12,168 nt of DNA from Deltaproteobacteria bacterium (GTDB lineage: Bacteria; Desulfobacterota; Desulfobacteria; Desulfobacterales; B30-G6): positions 1 through 12,168 of the forward strand of contig JAFDAT010000059.1 in the NCBI GenBank assembly GCA_019313725.1, written 5' to 3'. Positions 7,271 through 12,168 of the stretch are shown here, in pieces; position 1 is the first letter of the stretch; every line of letters begins with the position of its first letter. The notes beneath the pieces are model-generated. The model had not been told where the DNA came from. It made no database searches and was given only the letters and a program-made list of their open reading frames with translations. Position numbers and translations under genes: made by a program.

Positions 7271-7310
7271 ATGCATTTTTTACCACAATAACGGCACTGT
7301 AATGCATTTT
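7271..7310. repeat. Pair of ATGCATTTT direct repeats in the livJ-nadK intergenic region
   Basis: The 9-mer ATGCATTTT occurs at 7271-7279 and 7302-7310, 31 bp apart, close to three helical turns. Both lie upstream of the predicted liv -35 box, at about -65 and -95, and just upstream of nadK. The spacing suits a pair of regulator sites on one DNA face, but the elements are AT-rich and chance cannot be excluded. The rest of the 228-bp intergenic region holds only promoter-like elements and no open reading frame. Confidence 0.35.
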
Positions 7311-7314
7311 GGTA

Positions 7315-7341
7315 TTGCTGTTTACGAATGAGCGCTATAAG
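7315..7341 (+). promoter_or_regulatory. Possible nadK promoter
   Basis: TATAAG at 7336-7341 matches the -10 consensus at 5 of 6 positions and lies about 47 bp before the TTG start. The best -35 candidate is TTGCTG (7315-7320), with a short 15-base spacer, so the promoter is tentative. No better candidate was found in the divergent region on this strand. Confidence 0.35.
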
Positions 7342-7387
7342 AAGAATTCCAGATCAGGATAAATATCACTGAGGGGGTCGACAAACC

Positions 7388-8242
7388 TTGAAAAAAATCG
7401 GATTGGTCGTAAAACCGGATAAGGCCGTCCGCAAAAGAGCGGATGCATTTGAGGCCTGGCTGAGCGCAAGATCGGTCCAGGTGATCCGCAAGGACCTCCC
7501 ATCACCCGATCCTCAAAAAAACCGGGACCCCATGCCCGCCGCACCATCCGACCTGTTCTGCGTATTTGTCCTCGGCGGCGACGGAACCTTCTTAAGTGCG
7601 GTGCGCTGGATCGGCAACAGCAGCACACCCGTGCTGGGGGTTAAATTCGGTGAGGTGGGTTTTCTGGCCGACACTACCGAGAGCAACCTGACCCAGGCTG
7701 CCGAGTCGGTACTGCAGAAAAAATTTACAACCGTACCACGCATGCGGCTTCTGGTAAGCATTCTGCGGGGGGAAACGGAAACCATCCGGAAAACGATTCT
7801 GAATGACGTGGTTATCAACAGGGGTGCCCTGGCCCGTTTGGCCCATGTGCAAACCTTTATCGATGACCAGTTCCTGACCGAATACCGGGCCGACGGCCTC
7901 ATTATCGCCACCCCAACGGGTTCCACGGCTTATTCCCTGGCAGCCGGGGGGCCGGTGGTGCATCCGGCGGTGGACAGCATTCTGCTGTCACCCATCTGCC
8001 CCTTCACCCTCACCAACCGGCCGTTGATCGTGCCGGATTCCGTTTGTATCAAGCTCAAACTGGCCAAGGGCGCATCAGACATCATCCTGACGTTCGACGG
8101 GCAGGCCGGGCTTGAAATTGACGAGCAGGACACCATTGTGGTCCGCAAGGACCGCCACCCCGTGCACATGATCATTCTGCCGGAGCACACCTACTATGTT
8201 GTACTCAAAACTAAATTACGCTGGTCAGGAGGAAGAGTTTAA
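7388..8242 (+). CDS. nadK: NAD kinase (ATP-dependent NAD phosphorylation to NADP)
   Basis: The product is 284 residues, normal for bacterial NadK. Motifs in order: the nucleotide-binding GGDGT (63-67), 'GVKFGEVGFLAD' (84-95), 'LNDVVINR' (138-145), the NAD-site signature 'DGLIIATPTGSTAYSLAAGGP' (in parts, 169-189), 'TFDGQ' (235-239) and a C-terminal tail 'VLKTKLRW'. It is cytosolic and is the source of NADP. Start: TTG at 7388, with GAGGGGG (7371-7377) ten bases upstream, gives the family-typical MKKIGLVVKP; no upstream ATG fits. The usual Asn in 'GIN.G..GFL' is Lys86 here. It is divergent from the liv operon and convergent with the MCE operon, with no sign of an operon of its own. Confidence 0.95.
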   Translation: MKKIGLVVKPDKAVRKRADAFEAWLSARSVQVIRKDLPSPDPQKNRDPMPAAPSDLFCVFVLGGDGTFLSAVRWIGNSSTPVLGVKFGEVGFLADTTESNLTQAAESVLQKKFTTVPRMRLLVSILRGETETIRKTILNDVVINRGALARLAHVQTFIDDQFLTEYRADGLIIATPTGSTAYSLAAGGPVVHPAVDSILLSPICPFTLTNRPLIVPDSVCIKLKLAKGASDIILTFDGQAGLEIDEQDTIVVRKDRHPVHMIILPEHTYYVVLKTKLRWSGGRV

Positions 8243-8375
8243 CCTCCGCTGGGTCCAATTCCCCACAGTTTGCTGCGTGAAGACAGAAGATATCCAAAGT
8301 ATATAATACCGCGCGGAAGTGACCAAAGATTTTGCTTGGTTTTAAGGTTTATGCTTTACGCGGACATGAAATCCT
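8243..8375. other. Non-coding stretch after nadK, weak terminator only
   Basis: No convincing reading frame is present. The one structural candidate is ACCAA (8322-8326) with TTGGT (8336-8340) followed by TTT, a weak 5-bp stem that could terminate nadK transcripts inefficiently. The remainder shows no feature I can support. Confidence 0.3.
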
Positions 8376-8532
8376 AAATCCGAATATCGAAATTCGAAAC
8401 AAATCCAAATTTTGAAGGCTCAAATGCTCCAAACATGCGCCCTTGTCTTGATGCCTGGAGGTTTGTTTTGATCATTTGAATTTAGGTCATTGGATATTGT
8501 TTAGGATTTCGACATTAGTGCTTCGGATTTTA
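8376..8532. repeat. Large imperfect palindrome, MITE-like or dispersed intergenic repeat
   Basis: The left arm (about 8376-8435) and the right arm (about 8464-8532) are imperfect inverted copies. Shared blocks, read toward the centre, are AAATCCGAA, TCGAAAT, AAACAA, ATCCAA, TCAAATG and AAAACA/CAAACA, with small indels including an extra GCACTAA in the right arm. The centre (8436-8463) is unpaired. There is no reading frame inside. From memory, repeats of this character recur between genes in Desulfobacterota and some other phyla, but I cannot confirm that here. No target-site duplication was identified, so a transposable origin is only a possibility. Confidence 0.6.
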
Positions 8533-8534
8533 TT

Positions 8535-8637
8535 CTCCGGTTTTCGGCAGAGCCTAAGGGCTCTGACCTGGCTCTCCGAGCCGGAGGCCCAAAGGACCCG
8601 GTTTTCTTGCTGGAATAAATAAATACGGCAGAGCCGT
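8535..8637. repeat. Cluster of short GC-rich hairpins with a repeated CGGCAGAGCC unit
   Basis: CAGAGCC-TAAG-GGCTCTG (8548-8565) and GGCTC-TCC-GAGCC (8570-8582) are perfect hairpins. They are flanked by CTCCGG (8535-8540) and its complement CCGGAG (8581-8586), whose pairing would compete with the second hairpin. The unit CGGCAGAGCC occurs at 8545-8554 and again at 8626-8635, where it forms its own hairpin ACGGC-AGA-GCCGT (8625-8637). CCGGTTTTC also occurs twice (8538-8546 and 8598-8606). This looks like a decayed tandem repeat; no function is evident. Confidence 0.5.
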
Positions 8638-8642
8638 TCTCT

Positions 8643-8694
8643 AAAAGAATAATAGAGCAAGCCCTTTTTTCGGGGCTTGCTCTATTATTCTTTT
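8643..8694. terminator. Perfect 22-bp bidirectional terminator between nadK and the MCE operon
   Basis: The arms 8643-8664 and 8673-8694 are perfectly complementary over 22 bp, with an 8-nt loop (TTTTTTCG). The outer stem is AAAAG...CTTTT, so a T-run closes the stem on both strands, and the inner stem is GC-rich (GCAAGCCC). It lies two bases after the mlaD-like stop codon on the minus strand and downstream of nadK on the plus strand, the expected place for a terminator shared by convergent units. Confidence 0.9.
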
Positions 8695-8696
8695 CG

Positions 8697-9773
8697 TTAT
8701 TCTCTTAGGTTGGCGTCGGTATTTCGGCCCACCGGTTCAGGCGGGAGATTGGAGCGAATCAGAAAATTTTTCTGCAGCGCCTGGATGATATCATCCACTT
8801 TTTCAAGTTCCGCCCGGGCTTCCTTGATGCCCTGAACCGCAGATGACGACAGCTCGGGGATATTCCGGCTTCCCTGTTCGACATTTTTCAGAATGCTTTC
8901 CAGCCTGGGCATATTGGCCTGCATCACCTCGAGCAGGTCCTGTATGAGGGCCATGTTGTGTGCCAGGCCGGCTCGGAGCCCGTCAATCTGAGCAAGACTC
9001 TCCTGCAGCATGTCCATGGTTTCGGGCGTTTTAGCGCTGGCTTCGGCGAGGGGATCCAGGATGGCGTCCACCTTGTTGAGTCTGTCCAGCGCCGAGTCCA
9101 GCAGTTCGGTCGATTTCAACAGCCTGCCAACGGTGCCCTCTCCCATTTCGATGCGCCGGACAATGTTTTCGACGTGGATGGATGTCCGGTTGAAGTTGTC
9201 AAGGGCGGACAGGAACGGCCCCTCCGGGTCCTTGAAATCCTCTACCAACGACGAAAAGGTCTGCACGGCAATCGCCAGGGCCCTGGCGGTTTTTTCCACT
9301 TCGAATTCATCAAGATAGTCGAAGATGTTTTTCCTGGCCGCTGACGTGAGTTCTCCCCCCGGTGGAATCAGCCGGGCATCGATGGACCCGGGTATAACGG
9401 CGATGTATTCCGACCCGATAAAGGTAGGGCTTTCGACCTTTGCAACCACATCGGCGCGTATGCGCGAGGCATATTCTTCCAGTATGGCCAGCCGGATTTC
9501 CACCCGGTTTTCCACGAGCCGGACATCTTTCACCTTGCCGATATCGGTTTCCAGGTACTTTACGGCTGCCCCGGGCTGCAGATTGTAGCTTTCATTGAAC
9601 GACGTGTAATACATGTTGTATTTCTGAAACCAGTTCTTCCCCCGACCAAGCAGAATGACCGTGGACAGCAGCAGTATCAGGATACTCAGCATGAAAATGC
9701 CCACGACCTTTTCCATCACGCTGTATTTGAATTTCGGATTCATACTTTTGCCATGTTGTTTATGCAACGACAT
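8697..9773 (-). CDS. mlaD: MCE-domain lipid-binding protein (MlaD-like), inner-membrane anchored
   Basis: The product is 358 residues. One transmembrane helix (about 23-43) is followed by an MCE domain (about 54-130) with 'NLQPGAAVKYLETDIGKVKDV' (in parts, 64-84) and 'VAKVESPTFIGSEYIAVIPGS' (in parts, 110-130). Then comes a long alpha-helical C-terminal region (about 155-340) containing 'GEGTVGRLL' (211-219), common in longer MCE proteins. MCE proteins form periplasmic hexamers that pass lipid to or from a MlaE permease. E. coli MlaD is only about 180 residues, so the helical tail is longer here and could form a needle or barrel. Start ATG 9773 lies 5 bp after the stop of the ATPase-like gene; Met11 at 9743 is an alternative with no better ribosome-binding site. 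It is the last gene of the operon. The gene symbol is by family resemblance. Confidence 0.88.
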   Translation of the reverse strand: MSLHKQHGKSMNPKFKYSVMEKVVGIFMLSILILLLSTVILLGRGKNWFQKYNMYYTSFNESYNLQPGAAVKYLETDIGKVKDVRLVENRVEIRLAILEEYASRIRADVVAKVESPTFIGSEYIAVIPGSIDARLIPPGGELTSAARKNIFDYLDEFEVEKTARALAIAVQTFSSLVEDFKDPEGPFLSALDNFNRTSIHVENIVRRIEMGEGTVGRLLKSTELLDSALDRLNKVDAILDPLAEASAKTPETMDMLQESLAQIDGLRAGLAHNMALIQDLLEVMQANMPRLESILKNVEQGSRNIPELSSSAVQGIKEARAELEKVDDIIQALQKNFLIRSNLPPEPVGRNTDANLRE

Positions 9774-9778
9774 AGGTC

Positions 9779-10447
9779 TTACTGCCTTTCGTGCAACCGC
9801 CCGTCGTGTAGCACTAAAGCCCTGTTGGACACACTGTCAATAAAATTCTTGTCGTCCGAGGTGAACACCACCGGCACGCCCTTATCCATCAGGCTTCGCA
9901 ACAGCCAGTCGTACAGGAAAAATCCGGCATGCCCCAGGTAGATTTCGGGTTTTTCGAGGAGCAGCAGCCGGGTGGCTTTTCTAATTTCCCGGATCACTAT
10001 CGCCGAACGCATATCGGCCTGCTCCAGGTCTTCCGGGCGCAGGTCGATTTTATCCGCGATGGAAAAATGCCGGCACAAGTCAAATGTTTCGTCATCGATT
10101 CTTGCGGAAAGATCGTTGTCAGTGTAATTCCGCATCAGGGTCAGGTTTTCCCTGAGGGACCGGTTGCTGATCAATGCCGAAGGGGTCGTGATGTACCCGA
10201 TGGTCTTTTTAACCTGCAGAATGCTGTCCGGCTTCAAGAAATCCAGGCACTCCCCCACGAAGTGATAGCGCCCTTCAAGGGGATAGGCCAGCGTCGCCAG
10301 GGCCTTGAAAAACAGATGGGCATATTCGGTGACCCCGGTATCCAGCCAGCAGACATCTCCCTTGGAGATAGAAAAGCTGAATCTCTCGAGTCGGGGGCTT
10401 TCCCCTGAGACCGGCAGCACGTAATCTTCGAGTTCAATCCATTTCAT
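9779..10447 (-). CDS. Degenerate ABC-ATPase (pseudo-MlaF) in an MCE operon, catalytic motifs lost
   Basis: The product is 222 residues. It keeps the outline of an ABC ATPase: 'FSFSISKGDVCWL' (23-35) at the first strand, a helical middle, 'RLLLLEKP' (160-167) at Walker B and 'PVVFTSDDKNFIDSVSNRALVLHDGRL' (in parts, 192-218) at the H-loop and C-terminal strands. Every catalytic motif is altered. The Walker A position reads LDTGVTEYAH (35-44, no GK[ST]), the Q-loop position YITTP has no Gln, the signature LSGGQ reads LEQAD (141-145), Walker B plus catalytic Glu DE reads EK (165-166), and the H-loop His is Ser/Asp. Yet there is no stop or frameshift, AGGG lies five bases before the ATG, and it sits between permease and MCE genes as mlaF does. 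It probably binds the MlaE-like permease as a non-hydrolysing subunit. I infer homology from position and outline; sequence search or structure prediction should confirm it. Confidence 0.75.
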   Translation of the reverse strand: MKWIELEDYVLPVSGESPRLERFSFSISKGDVCWLDTGVTEYAHLFFKALATLAYPLEGRYHFVGECLDFLKPDSILQVKKTIGYITTPSALISNRSLRENLTLMRNYTDNDLSARIDDETFDLCRHFSIADKIDLRPEDLEQADMRSAIVIREIRKATRLLLLEKPEIYLGHAGFFLYDWLLRSLMDKGVPVVFTSDDKNFIDSVSNRALVLHDGRLHERQ

Positions 10448-10454
10448 AGCATCC

Positions 10455-11228
10455 CTAAAGGTAGAACAGGGCTGAAATCAATACATTGATCACCAGGCAA
10501 TAAAAAAAACACTCGACAGCGGCCCTGGACGCCGCCACGGGAATTTCGGTAATTTGCTTCTGCACGTTCAAACCGTGGTACGTACTCGTAACGGTTATGG
10601 TGATACCGAAACAAACGGCTTTGAACAACCCCACGGCAATGTCGGCAACGGTTATGGCCCCGGCAATCTGTCTGAGAAAATTGCCCACCGGCAAATAGGT
10701 GACCGTCCACACCACGGCATACCCGCCGATGATGGCAACGATGTCGAATACCACGAACAGGAACAGAATAGCGGTGGTGATGCCAACCAAACGAGGAATA
10801 CAGATAAACCACAATACATTGATCCCGGACATCTCCAAAGCATCAATCTCATGCAGCACCTTCATATAACCCGTTTCGATGGTAACGGCCGTGGCGGATC
10901 GCAATATGATCAAAAGGGCTGTGATGGCGGGACCCAACTCCCTGACGATCAGTATTACCGCAATGTTTCCCAGATCATATTGACCGGACAATTTGCTGAA
11001 CTGAATGATGATGGCACTACCGATAATCAAAGCAACGGGGATGATTACGAACAGCGCCTGCACGGCGGTATAATAGATCTGCTCCAGGGCTACACGCCGA
11101 ACCAGGGTGCGCCCCTCCCCCGGGCGTCGGTAAAGCATTCGCAATAGCATGGATGCAAATGTGAGCAGTGTCGTGATGTGACTGAAGGAGCGTATGGTTC
11201 TGCGGCCGATGAGTCTTGTTATTGACAT
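10455..11228 (-). CDS. mlaE: MlaE-family permease of an MCE lipid transporter
   Basis: The product is 257 residues, the usual MlaE length. After an amphipathic N-terminus come about five hydrophobic segments. Family motifs are kept: 'IVRELGPAITALLI' (94-107), 'IETGYMKVLHEIDALEMSGIN' (in parts, 117-137), which includes the region that contacts the ATPase, then 'IPRLVGI' (144-150). MlaE dimers sit in the inner membrane below the MCE hexamer and move phospholipid between membrane and MCE channel. It is the first gene of the operon; the ATPase-like gene begins 7 bases after its stop. The ATG at 11228 has only a weak ribosome-binding site. A possible minus-strand -10 (TATAGT, 11243-11248) lies just upstream but has no good -35. 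Confidence 0.92.
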   Translation of the reverse strand: MSITRLIGRRTIRSFSHITTLLTFASMLLRMLYRRPGEGRTLVRRVALEQIYYTAVQALFVIIPVALIIGSAIIIQFSKLSGQYDLGNIAVILIVRELGPAITALLIILRSATAVTIETGYMKVLHEIDALEMSGINVLWFICIPRLVGITTAILFLFVVFDIVAIIGGYAVVWTVTYLPVGNFLRQIAGAITVADIAVGLFKAVCFGITITVTSTYHGLNVQKQITEIPVAASRAAVECFFYCLVINVLISALFYL

Positions 11229-11250
11229 CGGAAATTTCTTACACTATATT
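11222..11250 (+). promoter_or_regulatory. Near-consensus sigma70 promoter of the LPP20-like gene, overlapping the mlaE start
   Basis: TTGACA (11222-11227, perfect -35) and TATATT (11245-11250, 5 of 6 for -10) are separated by exactly 17 bases. Transcription would begin near 11257, leaving a leader of about 80 bases to the ATG at 11335. The -35 box overlaps the divergent mlaE start codon (11226-11228). An 8-bp palindrome TTGCGCAA (11249-11256) sits at the start site and could bind a repressor. Confidence 0.75.
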
Positions 11251-11315
11251 GCGCAAAAAGGTCAACAAAATTAGGCAAATATAATTGAATCCAACACCGT
11301 ATCCGAAATATTTCC

Positions 11316-11348
11316 GAACAGAAACCGTCATCCCATGAACAGAAACCG
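11316..11348 (+). repeat. Two copies of GAACAGAAACCG at a 21-bp period across a start codon
   Basis: The 12-mer occurs at 11316-11327 and 11337-11348. The second copy begins with the G of the ATG start codon (11335-11337). The period is seven codons. It looks like a small tandem duplication at the gene's 5' end. The upstream copy stands where a Shine-Dalgarno should be and supplies none of good quality. Confidence 0.6.
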
Positions 11349-12168
11349 CATACCCGGACCGAAAAAAACAGGCTGCCTGCCGATGATCGTGCTGGCCCTG
11401 TGCTGCTGGGTCTTGTGCGGTACTGGCCTGGCGGCAGAACAAGTTGATTTCATTGAAACCTTCGAGCACGGTCAGATTAACTGGTCCACCGGCTTGCTCA
11501 CGTCCAGCGGTGTGGCCGCACCTCCGGAAAAAAGTGAGGCCAAAAACGCAGAAGAGCTTGAAAAAGCGCTGGAACAGGCACGCAGCCTTGCCGTGCAAAA
11601 CATGCTGGGCCTTGTTTTGAAAACAAGGGTGGATTCGTTGACGTCGGTCGGGGACATCGCAGCCCAGAGCGACATCATGATGGCCAAGGTGAGGAGCCTG
11701 ATGAAGGGCGTCAAGCCCACCAAGCAGGAATACCTTTCGGACGGGACCGTCGAAGTCACCATGCAGATGAACATGCACGGGGGCTTTGCCCAATTGGTCC
11801 TGCCTGGAGAAATCAAACAGATCGAGTCCATCAAAACCGTGTCCAGCGAAAAAAATGCGCCCGATGATACACCGCAGGAATCAAGTTCGGATACTGCCGC
11901 GGAAGCGTTCACCGGGCTCGTGGTCGATGCCAGAGGAATTCGGTTTTCCCCGGCCATGGCGCCGGTTATCGTGGATGAAAAAGCCAGGGAGGTGTATGGC
12001 TCGGCCTTTGTCAGCCGTGAATTTGCCGTGCAGCAGGGGATGAGCGGGTACGCCCGCAAGATCGAAGCGATAAGCCGGCATCCCAGAGTGGCTGGGAAAC
12101 CGCTGGCCGTTAAAGGCCTGGGAACAGTTGATAACAGGCCCTCTACGATTATTATCAGCAATGCCGAT
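11335..12168 (+). CDS. Secreted LPP20-like protein, N-terminal part (runs off right edge)
   Basis: The frame is open for 278 codons from ATG 11335 to the window edge with no stop, so the C-terminus is missing. A basic N-terminus (RNR...KK) and a hydrophobic stretch (about 16-32) form a signal peptide with a likely signal peptidase I site after GLAA (34). No convincing lipobox is seen. After 'INWSTGLLTSSGVAAPP' (48-64), a helical stretch (about 70-100) and 'VDSLTSVGDIAAQSDIMMAKV' (in parts, 99-119) resemble the LPP20-like domain of Desulfobacterota envelope proteins. A Ser/Asp-rich linker (about 169-190) leads to a second domain starting 'FTGLVVDARGIRFSPAMAP' (192-210) and 'VYGSAFVSREFAVQQGMSGYAR' (in parts, 220-241). 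The function is unknown; it is exported. It is divergent from the MCE operon and has its own strong promoter. The start lacks a good ribosome-binding site; Met17 would remove the basic n-region and is less likely. Confidence 0.8.
   Translation, partial: MNRNRIPGPKKTGCLPMIVLALCCWVLCGTGLAAEQVDFIETFEHGQINWSTGLLTSSGVAAPPEKSEAKNAEELEKALEQARSLAVQNMLGLVLKTRVDSLTSVGDIAAQSDIMMAKVRSLMKGVKPTKQEYLSDGTVEVTMQMNMHGGFAQLVLPGEIKQIESIKTVSSEKNAPDDTPQESSSDTAAEAFTGLVVDARGIRFSPAMAPVIVDEKAREVYGSAFVSREFAVQQGMSGYARKIEAISRHPRVAGKPLAVKGLGTVDNRPSTIIISNAD

Noticed and set aside
8376..8637. CRISPR array in the repeat-rich intergenic region
   Set aside because: Repeats are inverted or occur only twice, with irregular spacing; there are no regular direct repeats with unique spacers and no cas genes.
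9779..10447. Treating the degenerate ABC gene as a pseudogene
   Set aside because: There is no internal stop or frameshift, the spacing to both neighbours is operon-like, and a ribosome-binding site is kept; loss of motifs alone does not make it a pseudogene.
10554..11147. 197-residue plus-strand frame opposite mlaE
   Set aside because: The translation is rich in Asn, Gln, Asp and Gly, typical of the complement of a hydrophobic membrane-protein gene.
11472..12161. 229-residue minus-strand frame opposite the LPP20-like gene
   Set aside because: The plus-strand frame has promoter, signal peptide and recognisable domains and stays open to the edge; the minus frame is low-complexity Ser/Pro/Leu-rich, as expected of a shadow.

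Overview
The window is compact, moderately GC-rich bacterial DNA from a Gram-negative (two-membrane) organism. It encodes an outer-membrane beta-barrel, an AsmA/YdbH-type envelope protein, an MCE lipid-transport operon and an LPP20-type exported protein. Gene content, the style of the NAD kinase and LPP20-like proteins, and an intergenic palindrome of the 'AAATCCGAA...TCGAAAT' type suggest Desulfobacterota (sulfate-reducer-like, Desulfobacterales). This placement is inference from recall; no rRNA or marker gene is present.

Layout. (1) 1-2152, minus strand: a POTRA-less Omp85/BamA-like barrel (959-2152), then a long hairpin, then the N-terminal part of an AsmA/YdbH-like protein that runs off the left edge. 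(2) 2225-7159, minus strand: a complete branched-chain amino-acid ABC importer in the order livJ/K-type binding protein, livH, livM, livG, livF. It has a good sigma70-type promoter and Shine-Dalgarno in front of the binding protein, an attenuator-like hairpin after it, and tight coupling of the last three genes. (3) 7388-8242, plus strand: nadK (NAD kinase, TTG start), divergent from the liv operon. (4) 8243-8696: about 450 bp without a gene, holding a large imperfect palindrome, a cluster of small GC hairpins and a perfect 22-bp bidirectional terminator. (5) 8697-11228, minus strand: an MCE operon of mlaE-like permease, ABC-ATPase-like protein and mlaD-like MCE protein. (6) 11335 to the right edge, plus strand: a secreted LPP20-like protein, divergent from the MCE operon and served by a near-consensus promoter whose -35 box overlaps the mlaE start codon.

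How the genes work together. The liv genes form one importer: periplasmic binding protein, two permeases, two ATPases. The hairpin after the binding-protein gene would give more binding protein than membrane complex. The MCE operon should form an inner-membrane lipid-transport complex, but its ATPase-position subunit has lost every recognisable catalytic motif (Walker A, Q-loop, signature, Walker B/catalytic Glu, H-loop) while staying an intact, in-frame, normally placed gene. The permease keeps its conserved coupling region. This apparent pseudo-ATPase MCE system is the most unusual feature here. The next most interesting is the pairing of a POTRA-less BamA-like barrel with an AsmA-like protein, which recalls TamA-TamB.
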